Assembly (NCBI GenBank): GCA_002929135.1
Contig: PESC01000047.1
Coordinates: forward strand, 1 to 61,832
DNA length: 61,832 bases
Reading direction: 5' to 3'
Source of the DNA: Methylomonas sp.
GTDB taxonomy: Bacteria; Pseudomonadota; Gammaproteobacteria; Methylococcales; Methylomonadaceae
In this document: in pieces, positions 29,439 through 38,546 of the stretch
Position numbering within the stretch: position 1 is the stretch's first letter
Layout of the letters: every line of letters starts with the position of its first letter
The notes under the pieces: model-generated
Told to the model about the DNA's origin: nothing
What the model saw: only the letters and a program-made list of their open reading frames with translations
Databases searched by the model: none
Translations under genes and position numbers: made by a program

Positions 29439-29777
29439 ATGTATCTGTTACCTGCTCAAAAACCGGGGGCGCTGTGTCTGTTGTCGTTGTCGTTGTCGAT
29501 GCTGTTAGCCACCACCACCGTGTCGGCGGAATCGGTCGCCGACATTCAAAAAAGGCTGAATGAAGAGGTTCTGCAAAAACCGTTCAGCGCAGAAACCGAG
29601 GCCAATCTGAATGCCTATATCCAGGAGGCCACCAAGCGCGGTACGCCGCCAAAAACGGAACCGAGCCGGTTCTGGCGGCGCGGTTATACCTGCGCCGACC
29701 TTCGCCGCCATTCCTGGACAGACTATCGGGATTGCAGCTATTACCACAGGTTTTATGGCCGCTACTGGCCGTATTGA
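29439..29777 (+). CDS. Small secreted protein of unknown function
   Basis: 112 residues with a signal peptide (LCLLSLSLSMLLATTTVSAE) and a short mature domain: an acidic/amphipathic helix (SVADIQKRLNEEVLQKPFSA) and an aromatic-rich tail with two Cys (YTCADLRRHSWTDYRDCSYY .. YWPY). I do not recognise the family. The start at 29439 is preceded by GAACGAGG. It is 32 bases upstream of the TraT-like lipoprotein, so a shared envelope role is possible. Confidence 0.6.
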   Translation: MYLLPAQKPGALCLLSLSLSMLLATTTVSAESVADIQKRLNEEVLQKPFSAETEANLNAYIQEATKRGTPPKTEPSRFWRRGYTCADLRRHSWTDYRDCSYYHRFYGRYWPY

Positions 29778-29809
29778 ACACAAATCCATAAAAAAAACAG
29801 GAGACACAC

Positions 29810-30577
29810 ATGAAACCCAAGCATCGAACCTTCAAGGCGCTAAGCCTGGTGACCGCCTTGACATTGACGGCTGTGCTGGCCGGTTGCGCCGCAGTACACA
29901 CTTCGATTGCCAAGCGAGAGCTGGATGTTCAGACCAAGATGAGCGACACCATCTTTCTCGACCCGGTCGGGGCTGACAAACGCACGATTTTTCTCGATGT
30001 GCGCAACACCTCCGACAAAACCAACTTCGACATCGTGTTGCCAATCAAACAAGCCTTGCAGTCCAAAGGCTACATCGTTTCCACCGACCCCGACACCGCA
30101 CATTACTGGCTGAGAGCCAATGTGCTGAGTGTCGACAAAGCCAGCCCGACGGCGGCCGAGTCGGCCTTGCATTCGGGCTATGGCGGCTCCCTGGCCGGTA
30201 TTGCGGCGGGCGCTGCGATTGGCGGCGGCCTGGGCGGCTGGTCGGGCGCCGGCATCGGTGGCCTGGCGGGCGCCGTGGTGGGTGGCGCTGTCGAAACCAT
30301 CGCCGACGCCGCAGTCAAAGACGTCACCTACATGGTGGTGACCGATATCGAAATCGCCGAGAGAGCCAAACAAGGCGTCATCGTGCGCCAGGACAATCAG
30401 CAAGATGCCAAACAAGGCATAGGCGGCTCGCTCAGACAAACCTCATCGGAAGTCACCGACCGCAAACGCTACCGCAGCCGTATCGTCAGCACCGCCAACC
30501 AGGTCAACCTCGAATACAACGACGCCGTCCCGGCGTTGACGGGCGGTCTGGTACGTTCGATCTCGGGCATGTTCTGA
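29810..30577 (+). CDS. TraT-family outer-membrane lipoprotein
   Basis: 255 residues with a lipobox (VLAGCAAV) and then [20 protein letters not shown], closely resembling the conserved N-terminus of TraT complement-resistance/surface-exclusion lipoproteins. A Gly/Ala-rich stretch ([15 protein letters not shown] and [15 protein letters not shown], about 125-165) is probably membrane-associated. AGGAG precedes the ATG. Chromosomal TraT homologues without conjugation genes are common in proteobacteria, and no tra genes are here, so exclusion activity should not be assumed. Confidence 0.85.
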   Translation: MKPKHRTFKALSLVTALTLTAVLAGCAAVHTSIAKRELDVQTKMSDTIFLDPVGADKRTIFLDVRNTSDKTNFDIVLPIKQALQSKGYIVSTDPDTAHYWLRANVLSVDKASPTAAESALHSGYGGSLAGIAAGAAIGGGLGGWSGAGIGGLAGAVVGGAVETIADAAVKDVTYMVVTDIEIAERAKQGVIVRQDNQQDAKQGIGGSLRQTSSEVTDRKRYRSRIVSTANQVNLEYNDAVPALTGGLVRSISGMF

Positions 30578-30713
30578 CAAATTCGACACGTCCGCCATGC
30601 GGCTAACGCGATTGCGGACGATTTCAATTCGGTTTGCGCCCGCGCTTGACGGTATAATTTTTGCCTTCTTTCCCGTTCCTTCCTGGGCACAGCCCGTATC
30701 TCTCGCAAATTTT

Positions 30714-31805
30714 ATGGCACTACACTGTGGAATCGTCGGTCTTCCCAACGTGGGTAAATCGACCCTGTTCAATGCACTCACCCAAGCCACCATCGCGGCT
30801 GAAAACTACCCCTTCTGCACCATAGACCCCAATGTCGGGGTTGTTGCCGTGCCCGACCCTCGCCTGGATACACTGGCGGCCATCGTAAAACCCGAGCGGA
30901 TTTTGCCCACAACCATCGAATTCGTCGATATTGCAGGCCTGGTGGCCGGTGCGTCGAAAGGCGAAGGACTGGGCAATCAGTTCCTCGGCAACATCCGCGA
31001 AACCGACGCCATCGTTCATGTGGTTCGCTGCTTTGACGACGACAACGTCATTCACGTTGCGGGCAAGGTCGACCCCATCAACGATATTGAAATCATCAAC
31101 ACCGAGCTGGCACTGGCCGACATGGCGTCCGTTGAAAAAGCCTTGCAAAAGTCGGCCAAACTCACCAAATCGGGCAACAAGGATGAATTGGCCAGAAAGC
31201 AGGTGCTGGAAAAAGTGTTGACCCATCTGAACGCGGGCCAACCGGTGCGGACGCTGGGCCTGAGCGAGGAAGAAACCAAGTCGATCAGGGAACTGTGTCT
31301 GATCACCCTCAAGCCGACACTCTACGTCGCCAATGTTCAGGACGACGGCTTCAACGACAACCCACTGCTCGACCAGGTTCGCCGCTTTGCCGAAAACGAA
31401 GGTTCCAGCGTCGTGCCGATATGCGCAGCCATCGAAGCGGAAATCGTCCAACTGGAAGACGATGAAAAACAGGTATTCCTGAACGATCTCGGCCTGGACG
31501 AACCTGGCCTCGACCGCCTGGTCAGGGCGGGCTACCAGTTGCTCAACCTGTCCACCTACTTTACCGCCGGCCCCAAGGAAGTACGGGCCTGGACCATTCC
31601 GGTCAACGCACTGGCACCGCAAGCCGCCGGCGTCATTCACTCCGATTTCGAACGCGGCTTCATTCGTGCCGAAGTCATTGCCTACCGCGACTTCGTCCAC
31701 CACAACGGCGAACAAGGCGCCAAAGACGCCGGAAAATGGCGCTTGGAAGGCAAGGAATACAAAGTTCAGGATGGCGACGTCATGCACTTTCGGTTCAACG
31801 TCTAG
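30714..31805 (+). CDS. ychF: Redox-regulated ATPase YchF
   Basis: A 363-residue OBG-family P-loop protein with G1 [17 protein letters not shown]2/G3 region ([20 protein letters not shown]) and the altered G4 that makes YchF prefer ATP over GTP. The coiled-coil insert and the C-terminal TGS-like domain ending [20 protein letters not shown] then MHFRFNV are standard. It associates with ribosomes and is tied to oxidative-stress responses. Start at 30714 (MALHCGIVG); the frame is open upstream but without family similarity. Confidence 0.96.
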   Translation: MALHCGIVGLPNVGKSTLFNALTQATIAAENYPFCTIDPNVGVVAVPDPRLDTLAAIVKPERILPTTIEFVDIAGLVAGASKGEGLGNQFLGNIRETDAIVHVVRCFDDDNVIHVAGKVDPINDIEIINTELALADMASVEKALQKSAKLTKSGNKDELARKQVLEKVLTHLNAGQPVRTLGLSEEETKSIRELCLITLKPTLYVANVQDDGFNDNPLLDQVRRFAENEGSSVVPICAAIEAEIVQLEDDEKQVFLNDLGLDEPGLDRLVRAGYQLLNLSTYFTAGPKEVRAWTIPVNALAPQAAGVIHSDFERGFIRAEVIAYRDFVHHNGEQGAKDAGKWRLEGKEYKVQDGDVMHFRFNV

Positions 31806-31876
31806 CAGGGCCTCTCTGACTTCCGCGAACCGTAAGTGAAACCATGAATACTACATTGCGAACTTTTAAGCCGGTG

Positions 31877-31902
31877 CCGCGTAGCCTCGACGATCTACGC
31901 GG
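31877..31902. other. Hairpin between convergent ychF and nrdJb
   Basis: CCGCGTAG / CTACGCGG, perfect 8-bp arms with a 10-base loop, in the 136-base gap between the two convergent stops. No T-run on either side, so not a classic intrinsic terminator. Confidence 0.4.
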
Positions 31903-31941
31903 CCACGCACCGTGGATGCGTCTGCCCTATGCTTTCTTAGG

Positions 31942-32622
31942 CTAGCCACATTTGCTTTCGCCGCAATTCAGACATGTCATGCAGCCGTCCATCAAGACCA
32001 TCGCTTTGGTGGAGCATTTGTTGCACAACACTGCTTTTTCCGGGAATGCCTGGTCGTCGCTGCGGCCGTGTAACAGTTCGAATTCGCGGCGCTTTTCGTT
32101 CAGCAATTGCAGGTGTATATCGCTGAGTTGCTCCGGTTTTATCATGCCGATGTGCTTTAGGTGCGATTCGATGGCGTGGCCGATTTCGGCAACCAGCGAC
32201 GGCATGAACAAGCCGCCTTTCTTGAAGTAACCCCCGCGCGGGTCGAAAACCGCTTTCAACTCCTCGACCAGAAAACAGGCATCGCCGCCTTTGCGGAACA
32301 CGGCCGATATAACGCGGGTCAAGGCCAGCACCCATTGGAAATGCTCCATGTTCTTGGAGTTGATGAAAATTTCGTAGGGTCTGCGTTCCTCGTGGCTGGT
32401 GCCTTGGTTGAGGATGATGTCGTTGATGGTGATGTACAAGGCGTGTTCAGACTGCGGGGTTTTGATTTTGTAGGTTGAACCCATCAATAATTCCGGGCGT
32501 TCGACGTTTTCGTGCATCGATTCCAGCGAAAGCGGTTCTGCTTCTGCCACTACGGTTTCGCCGTTGTCTTTGGCCAGCACTTTGTAGCCGACGATTTTTT
32601 GGGTGATTTTGTGTAGGGTCAT
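31942..32622 (-). CDS. nrdJb: Class II ribonucleotide reductase, small partner NrdJb
   Basis: 226 residues matching the C-terminal partner of split B12-dependent reductases known from Pseudomonas (NrdJa/NrdJb). A TSCPD domain (YEIFINSKNMEHFQWVLALT, DPRGGYFKKGGLFMPSLVAE) is followed by a cysteine-rich tail (CNKC .. GCMTCLNCGESKCG). The final cysteines probably shuttle electrons to the active site. GAGACACAGAG precedes the ATG at 32622. It lies 104 bases downstream of nrdJa on the same strand. Confidence 0.85.
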   Translation of the reverse strand: MTLHKITQKIVGYKVLAKDNGETVVAEAEPLSLESMHENVERPELLMGSTYKIKTPQSEHALYITINDIILNQGTSHEERRPYEIFINSKNMEHFQWVLALTRVISAVFRKGGDACFLVEELKAVFDPRGGYFKKGGLFMPSLVAEIGHAIESHLKHIGMIKPEQLSDIHLQLLNEKRREFELLHGRSDDQAFPEKAVLCNKCSTKAMVLMDGCMTCLNCGESKCG

Positions 32623-32726
32623 CTCTGTGTCTCGTTTTGGACAGCCTCCTGGGCTGTCGTGTGTCGGTTCCTGATTATGGGTTCCCACGGATACCATGGA
32701 AACCAGAAACGTTTCTCTAGTCGGGA

Positions 32727-34877
32727 TTAAAACTTCCCGTAATAACCCTCTTTCAGCGCATCGAATAAATTGGCGGCGGTATGGATTTCGCCGTCGTATT
32801 CCACTTCATCGTTGCCTTTGTATTCGACCACATGACCATCTTCCAGCGTGAACTGGTAGGTGGTGTTTTCCAGATCGGACTCTTTCACCAACACACCCTG
32901 GAACACTTCCGGGTTGAAGCGGAAAGTGGTGCAGCCTTTCAGGCCTTGTTCGTAGGCATATTCATAAATCGACTTGAAGTCTTCGTAGGGGTAATCGGTT
33001 GGTACATTGGCGGTTTTGGAAATCGACGAGTCGATCCATTTCTGCGCAGCGGCCTGGATGTCGACATGTTGCTTAGGGCTGATGTCGTCGGCGGCGATGA
33101 AATAATCCGGCAGTTGTTGCGCCGGGTTGTCGCTGTACGGCATGGCATCGGGATTGACCAGATGGCGATAGGCCAACAGCTCGAACGAGAATACGTCGAT
33201 TTTTTCCTTGGATTTCTTGCCTTCGCGAATGACGTTGCGCGAGTAGTGATGGGCAAAGCTCGGCTCAATGCCATTGCTGGCGTTGTTGGCCAGCGACAAT
33301 GAAATGGTACCGGTCGGCGCGATCGAACTGTGATGGGTAAAGCGGCAACCCACCTCGGCCAGTTCTGCCACTAGCTCCGGTTCCGCTTGCGCCAGTTTCT
33401 GCATGTAGCGGCTGTACTTGGCATGCAACACTTTGCCGGACACCTCGTCACCAACCTTGTAGCCGTCGGTCTTCATTTCCGGGCGCTTGTGCAGCATTTC
33501 ACCGGTCACGGTGAACATGCGCTCCATGATCGGCGCCGGGCCTTTTTCCTTCGCCAGTTCCAGACCGGTTTTCCAGCCCTCGACCGCCATGACCTGGGTA
33601 ACTTCCTCGGTGAATACCAGTGACTCGGCATTGCCGTATTTCATGCCCAGCAGCGTAATGGTCGAACCCAGCCCCAGATACCCCATGCCATGACGACGTT
33701 TGCCGGTGATTTCCTCGCGCTGCTTTTCCAGCGGCAGGCCGTTGATTTCGACCACGTTGTCCAGCATGCGGGTGAAGATGCGCACGGTTTTGCGAAAATC
33801 GTCCCAGTTGAAGCGGGCGTCCTTGCTGAACGGTTTTTCGACGAAGCGGGTGAGGTTGATCGATCCCAGCAAGCAGGAACCATAAGGCGGCAAGGGCTGC
33901 TCGCCACAGGGATTGGTGGCGCGGATGTGTTCGCAGAACCAGTTGTTGTTCATCTCGTTGACCTTGTCGATCAGGATGAAGCCGGGTTCGGCGTAGTCGT
34001 ACGTCGATGACATGATGATGTCCCACAAACGACGGGCTGGCATGACTTTGCTGATGCGACAGGCTACCAAGCCATCATCGTTGACGACATAACCTGTTTT
34101 GTTGGGCAGATCGCGCCAGATCACGCGGGAGCTATCGTTGATGTCGATCTTGTCGGCGGCGAACTCGCGTTCGCTGAGCGGGAACGACAACGGCCATTGC
34201 GCATTGTTTTTCACGGCTTCGACGAATTCGCCGGTAATCAGTAGCGACAGGTTGAACTGGCGCAAACGGCCATCTTCGCGCTTGGCGCGGATGAAATCGA
34301 CCACATCGGGATGAGCCACATCGAAGGTGGCCATTTGCGCACCACGGCGGCCACCGGCCGACGACACGGTGAAGCACATTTTGTCGTAGATGTCCATGAA
34401 CGACAAAGGCCCCGATGTGTAGGCCCCGGCGCCGGACACATAGGCGTTGCGCGGTCGGAGTGTGGAAAATTCGTAACCGATGCCGCAACCGGCTTTCAAG
34501 GTCAGACCGGCTTCGTGTACCTTGCGCAGAATGTCGTCCATCGAGTCTTCGATGATGCCGGACACGGTGCAGTTGATGGTCGACGTGGCCGGTTTGTGCG
34601 CCAGCGCACCGGCATTGGAAACGATGCGCCCGGCCGGAATCGCACCCTGCCGCAAGGCCCAGAGAAATTCTTTGTAATAGCTGTCTTGCAATGCTTTGGT
34701 TTTTTCCACGCCGGACAAGGCTTTGGCGACGCGCTGATAGGTAGCATCGATGGTGTTGTCGACAGCCTGGCCATCCTTGGTTTTCAGACGGTATTTGCTG
34801 TCCCAGATATCCAGCGAAGCGCTTTGTAGCGGAATATCGACATGGATGGGTGTCACGACATGAAGTTTTGCGGTCAT
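32727..34877 (-). CDS. nrdJa: Adenosylcobalamin-dependent (class II) ribonucleotide reductase, NrdJa
   Basis: Makes deoxyribonucleotides using a B12-generated thiyl radical, so it works with or without oxygen. The 716 residues start with the region IPAGRIVSNAGALAHKPATS and include EAGLTLKAGCGIGYEFSTLR, ATNPCGEQPLPPYGSCLLGS (family hallmark) and GRRHGMGYLGLGSTITLLGM. The barrel ends QGLKGCTTFRFNPEVFQGVL. The C-terminal active-site cysteines are supplied by NrdJb. The frame is open 14 codons further, but ATG 34877 has AAGAGA upstream. A pair of NrdR boxes precedes it. Confidence 0.93.
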   Translation of the reverse strand: MTAKLHVVTPIHVDIPLQSASLDIWDSKYRLKTKDGQAVDNTIDATYQRVAKALSGVEKTKALQDSYYKEFLWALRQGAIPAGRIVSNAGALAHKPATSTINCTVSGIIEDSMDDILRKVHEAGLTLKAGCGIGYEFSTLRPRNAYVSGAGAYTSGPLSFMDIYDKMCFTVSSAGGRRGAQMATFDVAHPDVVDFIRAKREDGRLRQFNLSLLITGEFVEAVKNNAQWPLSFPLSEREFAADKIDINDSSRVIWRDLPNKTGYVVNDDGLVACRISKVMPARRLWDIIMSSTYDYAEPGFILIDKVNEMNNNWFCEHIRATNPCGEQPLPPYGSCLLGSINLTRFVEKPFSKDARFNWDDFRKTVRIFTRMLDNVVEINGLPLEKQREEITGKRRHGMGYLGLGSTITLLGMKYGNAESLVFTEEVTQVMAVEGWKTGLELAKEKGPAPIMERMFTVTGEMLHKRPEMKTDGYKVGDEVSGKVLHAKYSRYMQKLAQAEPELVAELAEVGCRFTHHSSIAPTGTISLSLANNASNGIEPSFAHHYSRNVIREGKKSKEKIDVFSFELLAYRHLVNPDAMPYSDNPAQQLPDYFIAADDISPKQHVDIQAAAQKWIDSSISKTANVPTDYPYEDFKSIYEYAYEQGLKGCTTFRFNPEVFQGVLVKESDLENTTYQFTLEDGHVVEYKGNDEVEYDGEIHTAANLFDALKEGYYGKF

Positions 34878-34915
34878 TCGAAGTCTCTTGGCGTTAGGTG
34901 GATTCGTCGACATAA

Positions 34916-34962
34916 ACACTACATGTAGTGTTTTTTTCGAATTCTAACACGACATATTGCGA
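34916..34962. promoter_or_regulatory. Tandem NrdR boxes upstream of nrdJa
   Basis: Box 1 (34916-34931) ACACTACATGTAGTGT is a perfect palindrome matching the NrdR consensus acaCwAtATaTwGtgt at 14 of 16 positions. Box 2 (34947-34962) ACACGACATATTGCGA matches at about 12 of 16. The two starts are 31 bp apart, three helical turns, the spacing known for NrdR pairs. Repression of nrdJ by NrdR is inferred. Confidence 0.8.
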
Positions 34963-35175
34963 TAGCCGCCGTTTTTTTCGAGCCACCGCCTGACCGTGTC
35001 AACCATGACTGACGGACTTGTTTTTCAAACTCAAGGCTTTAGCCAACATTCACGCCGTCGGCAGGAATAACGCAATGTAACGGTTCAGCGTCACGAGTGA
35101 ATTGCAAATTGCACGAACCAATCTTCCCGCTCCACCGGAAAGTCTTGCGAAAGAAGGGCACGGTTGCTGAACCGA

Positions 35176-36015
35176 TCAGATTTTTTGGAAGGGATTGTCA
35201 GCCGGATTTTTTTCTGGCGGGATCGGGTGTGTGGTTTTTTGATAGGACGCCAGAATTTTTTTGACGTAATGCTGGGTTTCCTGATAGGGCGGTATGCCCT
35301 TGTAGCGTTCGACTGCTTTTTCACCGGCGTTATAAGCCGCCAGCACCCAGTCGACCTTGCCGTCGAAATGGCGCATCAGCCAGTGCAAATACGCCACGCC
35401 GCCTTTGATGTTCTGTACCGGATTCCAACTGTCTTTCACGCCAAAACGCGCGGCGGTTTCCGGGATCAGCTGCATCAAACCTTGGGCGTTCTTGTTGGAC
35501 AGGGCGGCAATTGTGAACGCCGACTCTGCCTGAATCACCGCCATTACCAGTTGAGGGTCTATGCCATAAACCGGCGCGATCTGGTTGACCCAGGTTTCGA
35601 TTACCTGGCGGTTGGGGTTGGGGACATCGGCCAGATGAATTTCCGGCAGTTTTTTGTGTTCGCAGGCGGGGTCCGGTATGTCGCCCTGAGTATCGAACTT
35701 GGCCAGCATGATGCGACCGTGAGCATCACCGGCGTTGGCCGCCTCACGGAACCAGCGACCTGCCAGCGGCAGATCCTTTTGCACGCCACGACCATTGAAA
35801 TACATGAAGCCCAGGCCGTAGGCCGCTTCGGCATCGCCCATCAGTGCAGCCTGGCAATACATGGCGAAGGCTTGCGGGTAGTCCTGCTTTACATCCAGAC
35901 CACGTTCGTAACTGATGGCGATTTGCCGAAACAGTTGGGCGGTTTCGCTCTGATCGTCTGCCAGTGCCGGGCAGGCTGTGAGTGCAAGGCTTAGAAAAAT
36001 CAATTTTTTCAGCAT
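35176..36015 (-). CDS. Lytic transglycosylase with Sel1-type repeats
   Basis: 279 residues with a signal peptide (MLKKLIFLSLALTACPALAD). Two Sel1/TPR-like repeats (AFAMYCQAALMGDAEAAYGL, AGRWFREAANAGDAHGRIML, about 48-105) precede a C-terminal SLT domain (about 140-260). The catalytic Glu is in VIQAESAF, followed by NKNAQGLMQLIPETAARFGV, NIKGGVAYLHWLM and VLAAYNAGEKAVERYKGIPP. It would cleave the murein glycan to 1,6-anhydro ends in the periplasm. Pairing Sel1 repeats with SLT suggests a scaffolded enzyme. Confidence 0.9.
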   Translation of the reverse strand: MLKKLIFLSLALTACPALADDQSETAQLFRQIAISYERGLDVKQDYPQAFAMYCQAALMGDAEAAYGLGFMYFNGRGVQKDLPLAGRWFREAANAGDAHGRIMLAKFDTQGDIPDPACEHKKLPEIHLADVPNPNRQVIETWVNQIAPVYGIDPQLVMAVIQAESAFTIAALSNKNAQGLMQLIPETAARFGVKDSWNPVQNIKGGVAYLHWLMRHFDGKVDWVLAAYNAGEKAVERYKGIPPYQETQHYVKKILASYQKTTHPIPPEKNPADNPFQKI

Positions 36016-36122
36016 GTTACGAAATCCGAAAACAAGTGTGGCGCCAATTTACCCTAATTTGGCTTTTCGGAGCAATGAACCAATGGGCAAACACCATTCA
36101 ACCTTGCACATCGTAAGGAACG

Positions 36123-37262
36123 CTACGCGGCAACCTCCATGTCATGCAGGTAGCAACCGGGGTCCTCCGCCCAGACATTGCCACTGACCTGCTGTGCCCG
36201 AACCCGGGTGTTGCCGTTGCAAATGGCTTGGTAATGACAGGTGCCGCAACGCCCCTGTAAAGGCCGTGGCGTGGCTTTCAAACCCGCCATCAACGGGTCG
36301 GATACGTCCTGCCAGATTTGCGAAAACGCCCTGTGGCGCACATTGCCCAGACCGTAATGCCACCAGAAGGTGTCGGGGTGGACATTGCCGAGGTTGTCGA
36401 TGTTGGCGACATTGACACCAGAGGCATTGCCGCCCCATTGCTGCAATTTGGCCTGAATATGATCGGCGCGTTCGGGAAAATGACGCTTGACCCAATGCAG
36501 AAAATACACGGCATCGGCATCGTTGTTGCCGGTGACCACTTCCCGATGCAACCCCTGGCGTTCCCAGTCCAGGCAACGTTCGAACAGGCTATCCATCAGG
36601 CTGCGTGTCAATTGAAAAGTGGCATCGTCCTTGCGATTGCGGTTGCCGCGTCCGCCATAGTTAAGGTGCGAGAGATAAAACTTGTCGATGTCCTCGTCAT
36701 CCATCAATTGCAGCAGGGCGTTGAAGTCGTGGGCGTTATCCTGGGTCAGGGTGAAGCGCACGCCCGCTTTGATGTCATGGTTGCGGCACAGCCTGATGCC
36801 CGCCAGCGCGGCATCGAACGAACCCTGTTTCTGGCGGAATTTGTCGTGTGCGTCTGCCATGCCGTCCAGGCTGACGCCGATGTATTGGTAGCCTATCGCG
36901 GCGATTTGTTCGATGTTGCGCTCGGTAATCAGCGTGCCGTTGCTGGACAGTGCCACGTAAAAGCCCAGGTCGCGGGCACGTTGCGAGATGGCGAAAATGT
37001 CGGGATGCAGCAGCGGCTCGCCGCCGGACAGGATCAGTACCGGCACCTTGAAGGCTTTGAGGTCGTCCATCACCGCATGGATTTCCGCTGTGGATAATTC
37101 GCCGGGGAAATTGATGTCGGCGGAAGTGGTATAGCAGTGCTTGCAGGTCAGGTTGCAGCGGCGGATCAGATTCCAGATCACTACCGGGCCAGGGGGTTTG
37201 CGTGGCGCCGTCAACGGCGTGGGTTGCACGATTTCGCGCATGTACTGGCTGAGTCTGAACAT
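36123..37262 (-). CDS. nirJ: Heme d1 biosynthesis radical SAM protein NirJ
   Basis: 379 residues. The radical SAM cluster motif is IRRCNLTCKHCYTTSADINF (CxxxCxxC), followed by VLILSGGEPLLHPDIF. The C-terminal SPASM-like cysteines are CGTCHYQAIC and EDPGCYLHD. NirJ removes two propionate side chains from 12,18-didecarboxysiroheme and installs the oxo groups on the way to heme d1. It is the last gene of the cluster, 3 bases after nirH. Confidence 0.93.
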   Translation of the reverse strand: MFRLSQYMREIVQPTPLTAPRKPPGPVVIWNLIRRCNLTCKHCYTTSADINFPGELSTAEIHAVMDDLKAFKVPVLILSGGEPLLHPDIFAISQRARDLGFYVALSSNGTLITERNIEQIAAIGYQYIGVSLDGMADAHDKFRQKQGSFDAALAGIRLCRNHDIKAGVRFTLTQDNAHDFNALLQLMDDEDIDKFYLSHLNYGGRGNRNRKDDATFQLTRSLMDSLFERCLDWERQGLHREVVTGNNDADAVYFLHWVKRHFPERADHIQAKLQQWGGNASGVNVANIDNLGNVHPDTFWWHYGLGNVRHRAFSQIWQDVSDPLMAGLKATPRPLQGRCGTCHYQAICNGNTRVRAQQVSGNVWAEDPGCYLHDMEVAA

Positions 37263-37265
37263 GGT

Positions 37266-37745
37266 TTATCCTCCGATGCGCAAGCCGGTTTTTTTCAGAA
37301 TCCGACTGCTGTACAGCACGTCGTGACAACGTGCGTATTTGCCCAGCTGTTCGGCAATGATGGCAACCTGGGCGCTGGCTTCGGCCTCGGTTTTGCCGTG
37401 CACCATGGCGAACAGATTGTAGGGCCAGTCCGGCAAGTGTCGGGGGCGCTGGTAACAATGGCTGACGAAGACCAGCTCGGCAACCTTAGGCCCCAGGACA
37501 TCGATTTGGCTGTCATCGATATCCCACACCGTCATGCCGTTGTAGCGATAACCCAGTTTGTAGTGGTTGGGTACGGCTGCGATGCGGCGAATGACGCCGG
37601 TTTGCTGCATCTGCGCCATGCGCTGCATGACTTCTTGCGCAGTCAGGCCCAATCGTTCGGCCACGGCCTGGTAAGGTTCGGCCACCAGCGGCAGCCCGGA
37701 CTGGGTGGCCTGGATGATTTGGCGGTCGATGGTGTCAAGGGACAT
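37266..37745 (-). CDS. nirH: Siroheme decarboxylase subunit NirH
   Basis: 159 residues of the Lrp/AsnC-like siroheme decarboxylase family. An N-terminal winged helix (DRQIIQATQSGLPLVAEPYQ, ERLGLTAQEVMQRMAQM) and an effector-like domain (RRIAAVPNHYKLGYRYNGMT, LPDWPYNLFAMVHGKTEAEA) are visible. NirDLGH together decarboxylate siroheme to 12,18-didecarboxysiroheme. Assigned as NirH by position (fourth of the set, before nirJ) and the WPYNLF type. Start taken at ATG 37745, not the TTG at 37757. Confidence 0.88.
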   Translation of the reverse strand: MSLDTIDRQIIQATQSGLPLVAEPYQAVAERLGLTAQEVMQRMAQMQQTGVIRRIAAVPNHYKLGYRYNGMTVWDIDDSQIDVLGPKVAELVFVSHCYQRPRHLPDWPYNLFAMVHGKTEAEASAQVAIIAEQLGKYARCHDVLYSSRILKKTGLRIGG

Positions 37746-38081
37746 GACGGATTGCAATCAAACGCAATAGCAATTATTCAGCGTCCGCCTGCGTTCCCAC
37801 GCGGAGCGTGGGAACGAGAAGAAACCGGCAACCATGCCCACGAAGCCCAGTGCTGTGACGAATAGCGCCACATCCTTGAACAATCGCCCCCGTCGTTCGC
37901 CGTCGGTTTCCTCGCGGTCGACCGATACGCTGAAGGTGTGGTTGGGTGGAGGTAGATTGAGATCGATTCAGGCAATACAGCATTGAAACGGACAGACATG
38001 GCAGGCTCCTAAAAATCAGACAATGTGCGTTTTATGCGTTTTATTTACACATCAGACCATCGCATCTTACTTGGCAATCGC
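37746..38081. other. Intergenic region inside the nir cluster, with a membrane-protein fragment
   Basis: 336 bases separate nirG from nirH, while the other nir genes nearly touch. One palindromic repeat lies at 37793-37815. On the minus strand about 50 codons (roughly 37815-37960) read NHTFSVSVDREETDGERRGR then LFKDVALFVTALGFVGMVAG, a basic segment plus one membrane helix. There is no usable start, and a stop lies just upstream in frame. It looks like the remains of a small membrane protein disrupted by the repeat. Confidence 0.4.
37793..37815. repeat. Dispersed palindrome, copy 7
   Basis: GTTCCCACGC-GGA-GCGTGGGAAC, perfect 10-bp arms, between nirG and nirH. Confidence 0.85.
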
Positions 38082-38543
38082 TCACGCTTCCAACTGCAAG
38101 CCGACATAGTATTCGCTGATTTTCGGCATGTTGAATACTTTCAGCCCGGTCAGCCGTTCGATGTCGGCAATGACTGCGGCAATCTGCTCTGGCTTTTCGG
38201 TAGCCAGCACGAACCACATGTTCAGCGCATGGTTGCGGGCGTAGTTGTGGGCGACTTCCGGAAAGGCGTTGACGATGGTAGCAACGTCGTCGAAACGGTC
38301 AGCGGGGATTTTCATCGCCGCCAGCGTCAGGGCACCGCCCATGTGTTCGGCGTGATACATCGGGCCGAAGCGTGATAACACGCCGTCTGCCAGCAAGGCT
38401 TTCAGCCGTGCGAGCAAATCCTGCTCGCTGATGGCCAGATCCTCAGCGACTTGCGCGTAAGGTGCAGCGCAAATCGGCAGGCCGCGTTGCAGGCGGTTGA
38501 CGATGCGCTTGCCGATATCATCCAGGCTGTCGATGTCATCCAT
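38082..38543 (-). CDS. nirG: Siroheme decarboxylase subunit NirG
   Basis: 153 residues, same AsnC-like family. LDDIGKRIVNRLQRGLPICA forms the start of the winged helix. The second domain carries LSRFGPMYHAEHMGGALTLA and HNYARNHALNMWFVLATEKP, the HNY.R.....NMWFV type that marks the D/G half of the NirDL-GH pairs. Three bases separate it from the nirL stop. Confidence 0.88.
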   Translation of the reverse strand: MDDIDSLDDIGKRIVNRLQRGLPICAAPYAQVAEDLAISEQDLLARLKALLADGVLSRFGPMYHAEHMGGALTLAAMKIPADRFDDVATIVNAFPEVAHNYARNHALNMWFVLATEKPEQIAAVIADIERLTGLKVFNMPKISEYYVGLQLEA

Positions 38544-38546
38544 GGC

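Noticed and set aside
30597-30713. An upstream start for YchF
   Set aside because: YchF proteins begin at the [17 protein letters not shown] segment; the upstream 39 codons are untranslated leader.
30720-31787. A 355-codon open frame opposite ychF
   Set aside because: Antisense shadow of a universal gene.
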